From Saccoglossus kowalevskii (Eukaryota > Hemichordata > Enteropneusta > Harrimaniidae), in assembly GCF_000003605.2 (NCBI RefSeq), contig NW_003144786.1, positions 1,860,048 to 1,892,094 of the forward strand: DNA of 32,047 nucleotides. The letters run 5' to 3'. The notes under the pieces are model-generated. The model was not told the origin of the DNA, did no database searches, and saw only the letters and a list, made by a program, of their open reading frames with translations. The position numbers were made by a program, and so were the translations under genes. Positions 11,572 to 20,894 of this stretch are shown one piece after another; positions within the stretch are counted from its first letter, which is position 1, and each line of letters starts with the position of its first letter.

Positions 11572-12109
11572 GTCACTCAATACAGTATCCAACATATACG
11601 AGGATGTGATGGATGAACAAGGTGATCAGGCATACCTTGGCCCTGAAGAACCTCAAAATAGGCTAGTGGAAATGTACCATTCTTCCCCAGACAAAAAAAC
11701 AGAAAAAAGAATTGTTACATATTTTCCTAAGCATGACGGACGGTCCATTGAAATGTATAGTTTCAACTGTAGCATTTAGGATGGGCATTGAAATAGATGA
11801 CATTGACATTTTAATTCACTGGGGAATAAGTAAAAGTATATTACTATACTGGCAAGAATTGGGTCGGTGTGCCAGAGATGGTAGAAGGGAAGATGCCTAT
11901 CTGTATATGGTAGGAACGGCTCAAGACGAACCCATAAAGATACAATAAGTTTATGGAGGGATATTAAAGAATCAACCAAAGCCTGTGTGAGAGTGAGTAT
12001 ACTGCAGTATCTTTAAGTAGAAGGAATGGACACAGCATACACTGATGACTGCAGTTGCATTCGCTGCACATGTTGCAGCAACTGTAAGACAGGGTGTCCA
12101 TATACCTGA

Positions 12110-13385
12110 TTTAGTGATTGCAAAATTAGTGTTAATCTGTCAAGTTTAACTGAATATTGTTGCAACCTTTTCCGCAGCTGAAGGGAATTTCTAATTTTTT
12201 GACTCGAATTAAAGGATGGATATAAGTATCTTGTGTTCTTGCTTCAGTTTTGTATTCCTCGACACATTTCCTAATCTGCTTGGTGTAATCAGCTTCACCA
12301 CCGGACTCAATGACATGTGTCTGAAATACCAACCAACTGAACCTGTCCCTTATAATAGAAACAGCTGGGGATTATGTGATCCAGTGATGCGTATAATTAC
12401 CATTGCCTTGCACATAATAAATGTTCAAGATGTCCAAAATTATGTACATGTAAGTCCTTTTGGTGCTTTCTGTGCGATTGATCAACCAAGTAAGCTTGCT
12501 AGTACAAATTCCCCGTATCAGCCAACACACCAGCTGTTGGTACTTTCGGTGCTGGTGTGGTTGAAGAGTATGGTTAGTGCTCATTTGTTGTAATTGTTCA
12601 CACTGATACATTTCTGCAGTGTTCTGTCATTGACAAATTTGGCATTTCAACATTTTATCAACTAAAGGCAATTGTTGTGGATCCAAAAGTCAACTGATCT
12701 AAAACACATCTAAAACACAAACTTGCATGCAGTCTTACACATGCAACATTTTAACAAAAAAAAACACAGAAGTTTCATTGCTGTCAAAAGGTGATAATAT
12801 GATTGCATGTATATATGCTTATGGCTAAACTTGATTCAACTCAGGTCAATTGGCCAGTACCAAGTAGGTGTGCATCTTGGCTATTCACTTATTATGGACC
12901 ATGAACACAAGTTTTCAAATGAATTATTTCCATGACTCTCACCATTAAGGGTTTATTATCTATTTTAATGTAAATATTGCATTCACTAGGTTCATTCAAC
13001 TGGCCAATATGTCACTACTGCATTGTAATAATTATGTTACCTTTGAATTCATTGTTTAGAATTCATTACATAAATCCATTTCAATGTTCCGACCTTGGCC
13101 ACCACTCAGGTTCACTGTTCTGTTCCATGTTATTTCACTAGCAATCCGTTGTGGTAACCATCCACTAACACCTGATATTCAAATGAAAAAGTCCAAAAAA
13201 CAATGTGTTCAACACAAATAAGGAAGCAGACTTTACAGCATAACGAGACAATTAAAACAGTTAAAATCAGTAATATTTGACAATAACAAACCTCAATCCA
13301 TGTCATTCTATTTTTATTTTAACACTATCCAATAACAGTAGCAGTACAACAACATGTCATGCCGCCAGTCTGCCATCATAAAACG
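12110..13385. other. mostly non-coding, one unexplained open stretch
   Basis: At 12132-12611 both strands are unusually open for AT-rich DNA: a 125-residue plus-strand frame and two minus-strand frames of 66 and 79 residues. None shows a motif I recognise, and none has clear splice sites, so I call no gene. From 12620 to 13385 nothing is seen beyond AT-rich sequence. Confidence 0.4.
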
Positions 13386-13510
13386 TCAATCGTTTTCCCT
13401 TACAGCATCCTTTCTAACTCGGTCATTCAGACATTTCAAGAGCAATGATCTGCTATACTCATATATGTGATCAATTTGGGTGTTCCCAGCTGCCTGCTGA
13501 ATTTGAAAAT
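13386..13510 (-). CDS. isolated exon-like fragment, probably a 3'-terminal exon
   Basis: In minus sense a strong acceptor (poly-pyrimidine tract, then GTTTTGACAG) at 13511 onwards is followed by 41 open codons. They begin FQIQQAAGNTQIDHIYEYSR, continue with SLLLKCLNDRVRK, and end in TGA at 13386-13388. Residue use is balanced and protein-like, with an amphipathic helical character. No upstream exon was found in the window, and I do not recognise the family. It could be the last exon of another transposon gene whose remainder is lost. Confidence rests only on the acceptor plus the open frame. Confidence 0.3.
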
Positions 13511-13642
13511 CTGTCAAAACAATGTAAAAAAAAATTTTGTAACCATTACAGATCCTAAAGACAAAATATGAAAGTTCATTTGTGGTATAATCCTATTTTA
13601 GAAAAGAATGTATACATAGGTGCTTCCATCTCATAAATGTCA

Positions 13643-13854
13643 TTAACCCTTTCACTGCCACCACTTTCCTGCCAAAATTTATGTTGCAAAATTCTATTTT
13701 TTTTCTTTATTTTTCAATTTATTTTGGACAAAAACAGAATAAATTTGTTTCGGGATCACATTTCTTGGTAATATTTGTGAGAAATTTGGTAGATTTTGCA
13801 CAAATCAATTTTGTGAAAAGTGACAACAACTGGCAATGGTGGTGGAAGGGTTAA
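13643..13854. mobile_element. TTAA-flanked MITE, piggyBac-like
   Basis: The element is 212 bp including both TTAA sites. The left end reads TTAACCCTTTCACTGCCACC. The right end read inward on the other strand is TTAACCCTTCCACCACCATT. Flanking TTAA with a CCCTT start is the piggyBac signature (TTAA target duplication, terminal CCC). The interior is AT-rich and non-coding, so it would depend on a transposase supplied elsewhere. Confidence 0.75.
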
Positions 13855-14049
13855 ACCACAAGTCCAACTACTACGTCTGTGTCACGAGGTCAATCTTTAG
13901 TTGTTTTTTTGTTTATATCTATATAGTGGTACACAGTGCAGTCATGTATATTTGCATAACAATGGTGGCGCTATCTCAGTGCAGGAGGTTGGGCCACCCC
14001 CGTATTTAAAATGGATGCGCCATTATCCAAAGTGTGGCTAGTGGCAAAC

Positions 14050-14110
14050 CATGATTGGTTGAATTTAACTCTGCGATTAGGTACACTTGGGTATGGGTAT
14101 AAAAGGCAGT
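14050..14110 (+). promoter_or_regulatory. TATA/CCAAT promoter-like block, possibly from a solo LTR
   Basis: An inverted CCAAT box (GATTGGTT at 14051-14058) stands 40 bp upstream of TATAAAAGG (14098-14106). The spacing is classic for an RNA polymerase II core promoter. The following 500 bp has no long plus-strand ORF, has mixed composition, and ends in an A/C-rich tract near 14590-14640, which would suit a solo LTR of another retrotransposon. I found no matching second copy or primer-binding site. Confidence 0.4.
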
Positions 14111-14639
14111 CACACCTTAGCCATGTGCTTCCTTTTTTCCATTTCGTTTTGGTTTGCAGGGTCCTGTGCTTTTGTTTCAATTCCGGAGTCTATTTGAACA
14201 TTGGTTTATAAACTGTTCCTGTTCTGGGATGTAAAGTTGGCTTGTTGCGTGCTGTGGAAACGAACATTCTAAGACTCTACATAAGTGCCACATCGGGAGA
14301 TGTCAAGTCAACAGAAAACAGTGTTCCGTGAAGTTGGACATTGAGTCGGAACTTTGCTGTATGCTGTTATCTGCAACAAAAAGGACAACTTCGTCGTGCT
14401 TCGGGTAGAAGTCAGAAGATTCGCGTAAACACAGATGGTCCAGCGCTGTGAAGGTCGGGAACTGTGAGTGCACTCGGGAAGTTACTAGGTTGGTTAAAGT
14501 TACGGGACAATTTATATTATTGTGGACCTTGTGTGCATTAATTTGGAAGCCATTTATTTGAAAGTACATTATTTCATTGTTAGACCATTTACAACATACA
14601 ATACAACACAACACAGACCTTGCCCCTGCCAAAATCTAC

Positions 14640-16200
14640 ACAACTTCTTTATTACTACATTATGACTGCCATCAGCCAGTTCTCACATGATTTTTTGTAA
14701 CAAAATTTACAAATTTTGCTTTATCATTTACAATGTGTGTAGTTGCCCCACAATCTACCAACAAGGTGTGGTGTTTTAGCTACAGAATTACTAAAATTGT
14801 CATGACTAGAAGTAAAATAAAATCAGTGTCCATCATCGTTTAATCATTGCTGCTTTTTGTCTGCACTCTTTTTGTCTGACATTCAATATGCCATATCCTG
14901 TTGTGTCGCGATGGTCCATCTTGTATCCTTTTCTTTGTATCAAAAGACTTTGCCCCACACCTAGGCAAACAAACAAAACAGAGTGACCCCCTTCACATTA
15001 TCTAAAAATACCGTGGCCCCCAAGAACTTTTGATTTATGTTATTGTAGCTTTGTAGTGAGTAGCTTTCGCAGTAACTGTAACTGGTCCGCTCATCAACGT
15101 TGAGAATTAATGTTTTATGTGTCATAACAACTGGTGTTAATCTGGGAATACCATCTTTAGGAGCCGTTAATCATGTTTTGCGCAAGGTAGCATACTTTTT
15201 TTCATCTTCTAATTCTGACTGAATGGCTACAAAGATACCCAGGTATGTATACATTCTTTGAATCGCCAGTGCGTTTGTCATGTCCGTATCTACAGTCTAC
15301 CATGCGTTACTCATTCAAATGCACACACAAAAATAATTACGCATTTATGCTTATGATAAGAAGTTGTTTTTTTCACTTTTCCGAGTTGTTCAATAGTCTG
15401 CTAAATTGAATGTGTCTTGTCAGTTTTATTCAAGCAACGCGTTTTAAAAAGTAGCGCGCTGAATTTTAATTTCAGTTTCCCCAACTCAAACCACAACACG
15501 TTGGTAAATAATCCACGAAATAGTTTGTCTGGACAAATTTAAGTTCCTCTCATTGTCACCTTAAAGCTGTGAAAATTTGATGTTAATCCGACGACAATAG
15601 GTATACGTTATTTTTTGTTGAAGACCTCGCATTTTGAAAAACATCGATGAAGTCACGGCAACGATTTTCACGCCTGTTTGATGGCGCAACCGATTTGTTA
15701 TCACATCAAGGTCTGTTTTAACATGTGTAGGGGCTTCCCAATGTATGAGGCTATTGGAAACAAAAACAAAAATATAGGAATGGGATAGCTACAATACGGT
15801 AAAATCGGCAGATGAGATCACCCAAATCATCGATTTTTAAACTGGCTGCATGACCTTGTGTTCAAGACATTCATATGTAAATGACTAATCTGTGAAACAA
15901 ATACCAACCACTCAAGTGTTTGTAAACGCTCATTGCGTGTCAGATAGCTATTGATAACACATCGTAACATTACGGTTTGCATGAGAAAGAGCGCAAGACC
16001 CCCAAATGCAGACGGACAGCAGTTAATTCTAGGGCTACAAAACAATCAAGTAGTCGGCAACGTAAACCCAAGGCTCGAGCAGCCACAGTGCAACCAGGTG
16101 TACCACAGACGTTCCCAGAACTTCGATTAGTTTTGAAAATATGCATCGATCGTTCAGAGTAAGAAATTTAGAGAACATTCGCATTCAGGACTTTGCAATA
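14640..16200. other. no recognised gene
   Basis: The interval is AT-rich. A tiny ATG-containing open stretch at 15222 ends in a good donor (CAG then GTATGT), and a lysine/arginine-rich open frame lies at 15980-16162. Neither has a recognisable motif or a confirmed partner exon. Confidence 0.4.
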
Positions 16201-16229
16201 CTTACGAGAAGTTACATACATCCGGCTGT

Positions 16230-16940
16230 ATGTCGGACCTTTCATGCCGTAGATGTGATGGCGAGCAGTTTTGTAACTGGATAGAAAACACTGCTGAAAC
16301 AAGACTCCAGCGGGGAATAAGCCACAGAAAATTACGATATTCATGCTACTGTACCTGGTCATATGATCTTCATGTGAGTGTACAACAAGTTGTCGAATAT
16401 TTAGTTTGGATTGCACATAAATTGAAACAAGTGCATCGATATTCCGATGTACTAGTAAACTCTAAGTTGAAAGGATGAAAAAAGGAAAAATGATGTACTA
16501 ATCAACTACCGCCACAAAGTACAAAGACAAAGGCCATGTAGACGTCTTTAAATGAGAAGCTGTGAAAACAAATAGGTTAAAACTTGTTTTGTTTGTCCGC
16601 TTTTCAGAAAAAGGAAATTGAACCAGCTGAAAGTCATTATGGAGACCCACTCATTGTGCTCTAATTTATTAGAGCATTATTACCTGACCAAGTAAAGGGG
16701 GGGGGAATATGGCAAATAAGTTATTGAAATGTTCACAATGTACTTTTTTTTAATACCAATTCCTGTCAGAAGTCTATAAACGATTAAAAGTATTACTTCT
16801 CTGGTCAGTTAACTATATTTTTCAAGGATATTCTTTTTCATTTGTTTCAGGACGCTTATGATAACATCGAAGAGTTCACTTCAGCCGTTTCAAGTTGTCA
16901 CCAAGTCATGAAATCTGTGTTTTATGACTTATTTTGGTAG
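16230..16940 (+). CDS. candidate two-exon gene fragment, unrecognised
   Basis: An open frame with a C-R-R-C-D-G-E-Q-F-C cluster starts at ATG 16230 (the frame is open upstream to about 16170). It reaches a consensus donor, CAT then GTGAGT, at 16373/16374. The best downstream acceptor (CATTTGTTTCAG) ends at 16850. It joins in the same phase to an exon at 16851-16940 reading DAYDNIEEFTSAVSSCHQVM and stopping at TAG. The phase match and strong sites support a real intron of 477 nt. Against it, a different frame across 16190-16375 reads almost as well and looks weakly like a transposon protein with stops. I do not know the function. Confidence 0.3.
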
Positions 16941-17160
16941 CATACTTATTGTTACAGTGAAATGAATAACGTAGTAATCACATGTAATTTCCCATTTATC
17001 ATGTTATAATTGTTCCAGCTCAAAGAACCATAAACAAACCTAACTTGTAGACTAATTAACCGACAATCCAATCACCAATACCTATAATAACGCGTACTAG
17101 TAATAACGCGGGATATGTTCCAATAAAGAAGACACACTATATATGTATATATGCTTTTTA
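16941..17160. other. no gene seen
   Basis: AT-rich, with a short tandem-like ACGCG doublet (ATAACGCGTACTAGTAATAACGCGG near 17087-17111). This may be the interior of the pogo-like element whose end is at 17258. Confidence 0.35.
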
Positions 17161-17179
17161 TGTTTTCAATGCACGAGGC

Positions 17180-17258
17180 CTCTCGGTAACCCGCGACCCT
17201 AGATAAGTCGCGGTTTTTGCTTGGATCCCGACACCCTTGACTTAGCGAGGGGCCACTG
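17180..17258 (-). mobile_element. terminus of a pogo/Tigger-like DNA transposon
   Basis: In minus sense the sequence begins TA then CAGTGGCCCCTCGCTAAGTC, matching the CAGTGG-x-CCTCG start of pogo/Tigger ends at a TA target. Two diverged subterminal units are visible on the plus strand: ACCCGCGACCCTAGATAAGTC near 17186-17206 and ATCCCGACACCCTTGACTTA near 17224-17243. They resemble duplicated transposase-binding sites. The opposite end is not found within the window to the left, so the element is probably truncated. Confidence 0.45.
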
Positions 17259-17359
17259 TATATAATTTATGTACTCATAATTTCAAGCTGGGCATCATCA
17301 TACACATAAACACAACATGCACGTAACATTTATTACCATTTATTTACAGTTTATTCACA

Positions 17360-17601
17360 TTGTATTCTAAGACAATTGTCACATTCATAAAAGCATTTAT
17401 TCGGGAACGCACTTTTGTCTCGAATGTCCCTTTCTTGGTTTGTGGCATATTTTGCACATTCTTGTTGTGCCAGAAGACATTGGAAATTGGAATGTTGAAA
17501 TTCCCGGATTGGTACGTAACACTTAAGTATTCAAACCGGCCAAGACGCATGAGGGGGCTTTTTCTATTTTCCTTTGGGCGTTCTTTGGTCCTGTCCGACA
17601 T
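17360..17601 (-). pseudogene. fragment with CCHC zinc knuckle
   Basis: An ATG at 17601 opens MSDRTKERPKENRKSPLMRL. In a second minus-strand frame the segment 17409-17456 reads C-K-I-C-H-K-P-R-K-G-H-S-R-Q-K-C, a C-x2-C-x6-H-x4-C zinc knuckle, followed by VPE and a TAA stop. Such knuckles occur at the ends of Mutator-like transposases and in gag proteins. It lies downstream, in the same orientation, of the fragment at 17973-18350 and could be its tail, but a frameshift would be needed and the linker is unreadable. Confidence 0.3.
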
Positions 17602-17972
17602 CTTTTAATTGACATCTATGGTAGCTTAAATATTGTGTTATTAAACCTTCATCTCATGTACCAGTGATCGTTGCATTCACCACCTATTCGATTGAACAAA
17701 GACACACACACAGATCTAAAATCGTGTCAACTTCTTGTCTCAACGCCAAAACCCTGGCACATTACATAAAAGTTCAGAATCTTGAGGCGCGACCTACACA
17801 CATTCTACTCATGTAGCCAATCACACAAAGTATTTAACACGTCATAACACTTGATTAATTGCTCCCTATATTGGGAAATTACTTATATAACCAAACCGTT
17901 AGTTCATACTTGTGGGCACCATAGTGGCTAAAACAACATTTCATAGTTGACATTTATATATCCGCCATTTGT

Positions 17973-18350
17973 TCAAATGATCCGACCAATACGCACGTAC
18001 ACAAAGTGCGACAATGACAGTGCATTGTACATTCGGCGATTAAATTTGTACATCCCACTGTTAAAATGAGCAATCGCTACAGACAGTCCTAACTTCATTT
18101 CCGATGGAACATGGTTCTGCTCTTTTGGTAGATATCCCCATAAAACGTGGTGCATCGACTAATTCTGGTTCTGAGTTAAACATTTCTCTGCTCCTGTCAA
18201 CATCTCAACACTAGACATCACATCTACGATTGCATCTGGAAAAGGCGTTTTCAATGGCCTGTAAGTGTTTTCCCCTGTCATCAAATCGACTTGCACTATG
18301 AGTCTGCGTCGTTTGTACATTGTTAATGTTTTGGAGTCCCCAGTGTACTG
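17973..18350 (-). pseudogene. C-terminal part of a transposon-like protein (Mutator-like or related), broken
   Basis: A single minus-strand frame runs about 126 codons from an AG acceptor-like site (18351-18352) to TGA at 17973, with one internal TAG at 18159-18161. Landmarks: YTGDSKTLTMYKR, then LKTPFPDAIVDVM, then KCLTQNQN, the TAG, then SMHHVLWGYLPKEQ and LSVAIAHFNSGMYKFN. I recall the combination of P-x-P-x-AIV, C-L-x-TQN-x-NES and W-x-x-x-PK followed by AxxxFNxG as the end of a multicopy invertebrate protein family linked to Mutator-like transposases. The TAG replaces the expected E of NES. No upstream part remains; a mariner lies 80 bp beyond the acceptor. Confidence 0.5.
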
Positions 18351-18429
18351 CTGTAATGCGATACATATTTGTTGTCAATAAAATAATTCAATCGCAACAA
18401 ATAACGAGATATATCACAGATAATATATA

Positions 18430-19527
18430 CGAGGGGCGTTCAAGTAATACTCCTGACCCACTTCCAGTTGTCTGATCTAGATGAAATTTATGGGTTGTGG
18501 TGAAATAGAGCCAGTTGTGTGTCGCGCAGTGATCCGTTTTTTGTATTTGAAAGGACGCACACCGAAGGAGACTTCAGACATGGCTGGAAGTCTGTGGAAC
18601 CAGCTCCAAGACCCATTTGTCCCTCTTCTGCAATTGATGAGGCATCTGTCCGTCAAGTTGAGGCAGCCATTTTGGAATATCAACCATTACTGTTCGCCAA
18701 ATATCCCAAGAGGTCAAGATTAGTCTGTGGAAACTATGTTTTATGACCATTTGCATATGTATAAGGTGTCTGCCAGATGAATTCCACATCTTTCCAGACA
18801 CAAGAACGCATTGAGTGCTCGAGGATGAATTTGGAGATGTGCCAAGACGATGAGTCAAAGTTTTTTAAAAGACTGATTACACAGGATGAAACTTGGGTCC
18901 ATCTCTAGGATTCAGATACCAAAGCCCAGTCAATGCAGTGGAAGCACTTGGACTCACCGGCTTCTTTGAAGGTGGTGAGTCCAAGGGTTCAGCCCTCTGC
19001 TGGCAAGGTCATGCTCAGTCTTCTGGAGCCAGGACAGAGTAGTGATGACAGATTTCCTGGCAAAGAGGACCGCAATTACAGGAGTCTATTACGCTTTACT
19101 TTTGATGAAATTAAAAGAAGTTATCAAAATCGGCAAAAGTATTCTCCTCCTGCAGAACAACGCTCCGGTCCACAACTCGCATGTTGCCAGATCAGAAACA
19201 TGGGCGTGTAGCTATGAAATCCTCCCCCATTCCCCTTACTCTCCTGACCTTGTACCCTCTGACTTTCATCTCTTCCCAGCCATGGAGTTGTATTTGAAAG
19301 TAAAGCGTTTCCCAAATGATGAAGCCTTGATTTCTGAAGTTACGACTTGGTTGGAGGACCAACCTGGGGTGTTCTACAAAAACGGTGTCCAGGTCTGCAT
19401 CAAACGATGGGAGAAATGCATAACTCTGGGTGGTTCCTATGTAGAGAAAGAATAATAACTGTGCCAAGTTTCATTAATCTCATGCTATAGGAAATGGGTC
19501 AGGGGCATTACTTATTGAACGCCCTCG
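18430..19527 (+). mobile_element. complete mariner element with TA duplication
   Basis: The element is 1,098 bp and is flanked by TA on both sides (18428-18429 and 19528-19529). The left end starts CGAGGGGCGTTCAAGTAATA. The right end read inward starts CGAGGGCGTTCAATAAGTAA. The terminal inverted repeats are about 30 bp and end in the TGACCCA shared by both. The Tc1/mariner class inserts at TA. It carries one degenerate transposase frame. Confidence 0.95.
18481..19455 (+). pseudogene. mariner transposase, inactivated
   Basis: The start ATG at 18481 lies about 50 bp inside the left end. The N-terminal helix-turn-helix region is seen as VVCRAVIRFLYLKGRTPKET. The first catalytic aspartate is in ITQDETWVH (about 18871-18897). 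The second motif reads LLQNNAPVHNS (about 19147-19179), where the normal aspartate of QDNAPVH is N. The third is SPDLVPSDFHLFP (about 19240-19278), the 34-residue-spaced D of mariner elements. The C-terminus WEKCITLGGSYVEKE ends at a TAA. Breaks: frameshifts near 18580, 18720, 18780 and 19040, and an in-frame TAG after WVHL. The protein would have been about 340 residues, normal for the family. With the frame broken and the second D lost, it cannot act. Confidence 0.93.
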
Positions 19528-19793
19528 TATTTAAAGTAAAACCAGCCTTTGTTGTGTAGTTTGAAGACTATCGAACACAGCTAGACCACATCATACAAAT
19601 GTAGGCCAACTCTCCTTCCAATCTCGGGTGTTGTAAAGCTATTATAGTGATCATCAACCAATCTGGATCACTATAAATATAAATGATCATTAGGTTTCAG
19701 CATATCATTTATTTGCAAATTAGTGTCAAAACATCTTCCAGTTTACCCCTGTGACATCTTACAAAAACAGTAAAGACATAAGAAACACGATGA
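19528..19793. other. no gene; short inverted repeat
   Basis: AT-rich spacer after the mariner. ATAGTGATC and GATCACTAT at about 19646-19676 form a 9-bp stem with a loop of roughly 13 nt. No coding sequence seen. Confidence 0.45.
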
Positions 19794-20047
19794 GAAGATG
19801 TCTTTGCTGATGAGAAAGCTTATTGCTATGGAGTAGTCTATGGAGAAGACAATTACTTATTGACAAATTTTATTGGAAAACCAGGTTCACCTATTGAATT
19901 CTTGTCACCTCCCAAACAAAGATTTCTCGCATGAAGGAATTAAAAATTCCAAAGGATATTGCATTTAATGCCAGAGCCCTCTTACATCCAGAAGGCCTAT
20001 CTATGTCAATTCATGCAGCAAAGAACTTTGGTCTGCATAGTTGGGAA
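19794..20047 (+). pseudogene. unrecognised conserved-looking exon, one frameshift
   Basis: Two open blocks abut. The first (19794-19931) contains VFADEKAYCYGVVYGEDNYL, then LTNFIGKPGSPIEFL. A TGA at 19932-19934 closes it, but a one-base shift opens MKELKIPKDIAFNARALLHP, then EGLSMSIHAAKNFGLHSWE. That block ends exactly at a consensus donor, GAA then GTATGT, at 20047/20048. The residue composition and the donor make chance unlikely. I do not recognise the family; the HPEG, HAxxNF and HSWE spacing should be diagnostic in a search. It lies on the same strand as, and 850 bp before, the THAP relic, with no proof of linkage. Confidence 0.45.
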
Positions 20048-20894
20048 GTATGTATTGTATATTAAATTCTATTGTACAAAACTATTAAAGAAATGTTTGC
20101 GCTATCGACATACCAGTGTGTGCAAAAGAGTGACTGAACACAAGCTGTATTTCATTTTTGTTCATTTGTGCTTAGTGCTGTTAAACCAACTACAAGTTTA
20201 CTATCAAACTTGTCGTTTTGTCATAAGGTGAATGATTGAGTGATGTCTCACCAGATACAAACAGATGTTTGAAATGTATATGTAAAAGATCAGACAGTGA
20301 AACTTGTTCTATGGCATGACAAGGCTGATTTGATAAAGCAGTGCGATATTGATATTTAATAATGAAATTGTCCTCCAATCCACCAGGCATACCATAATTA
20401 AGGCAAGTTATTGTGAAGTTGTAATTTCTCATCATGTTACACATAGTACCTTATTAGAACAAATAAATACAATGACAGAAACATGTTCACAATGTGTTAT
20501 CAACCTCAATTATTGTACCGTAGTTGTCCGGGTAAACGCTCACCCCAAATTCCGATACAATAAAGAAATTTAGGTAATGTCCTGGCATACGCCCAGGGTG
20601 GTGTTTTTTTTACACTTGTAATAAACATCTATTTTTCGTTCATTGTATTAACAGTTGACTTCTTTGAATTCTATTGTGATTCTGATAAGGGCGCCGATAA
20701 TAGCAATGCACACAGTATCTAAAAATAGTTAACCCCGATTCGACAACACTGAATGTAGAGCACAATATCTTGGTGCGGACAAACATTACTGTACGCATCT
20801 TGTGTATGCACTGGATTGTATTGTAGTGCATTTCGTCCTTGCGACTTGATTTTGTTATTATTGCCTTTCGTAAATAGTAAAAATACGGTTCAAG
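20048..20894. other. no gene seen
   Basis: Possible intron after the donor at 20048. Open frames at 20349-20573 and on the minus strand at 20640-20987 show no motif; the latter overlaps the THAP region in antisense. Confidence 0.4.

Larger units (their letters stand above)
8429..12109 (+). pseudogene. RecQ-family DNA helicase, multi-exon relic
   Basis: RecQ helicases are ATP-driven 3'-5' DNA unwinding enzymes. Blocks appear in the family order. The start ATG at 8429 has a good Kozak context (ACAATGG) and encodes MECLNVIEIYESRIKERFNL, followed by a KEEQV Q-motif. Walker A is LPTGFCKS (8551-8574), with C in place of the expected G. About 9406-9540 encodes IFSSPE, then the DEAH-box variant DETHCIIDW (9515 on), ending at a GTGAGT donor. 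9638-9806 encodes GDDFSPAYK then motif III LTATAT (9715-9732), ending at GTATTT. 11572-12109 encodes the second RecA-like lobe: AFRMGIEIDDIDILIHWG (normal family form AFGMG), QELGRCARDGRRE (arginine finger), and a Cys-rich zinc region (12050-12097). Breaks: frameshifts near 8540, 9690, 11735 and 11937, and TAA at 12014. The motif Ia segment and the linker exon before 11572 were not found. The gene is non-functional as it stands. Confidence 0.85.

Noticed and set aside
12216-12593. 125-codon plus-strand frame after the RecQ relic
   Set aside because: No recognisable domain, no splice sites matching the RecQ end, and the opposite strand is equally open, so I could not support either reading as a gene.
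2939-13985. GGCGCTAT-type phrases on both sides of the RecQ/DUF6589-like pair as possible element ends
   Set aside because: Only about 8-10 bp match, and such phrases are common in repeats; not enough to call terminal inverted repeats.
14303-14632. 109-codon minus-strand frame
   Set aside because: Low-quality composition and overlap with a promoter-like or LTR-like block; no motif or acceptor.
18574-18858. Minus-strand 94-codon frame inside the mariner
   Set aside because: Antisense shadow of the transposase, whose motifs are clear on the plus strand.
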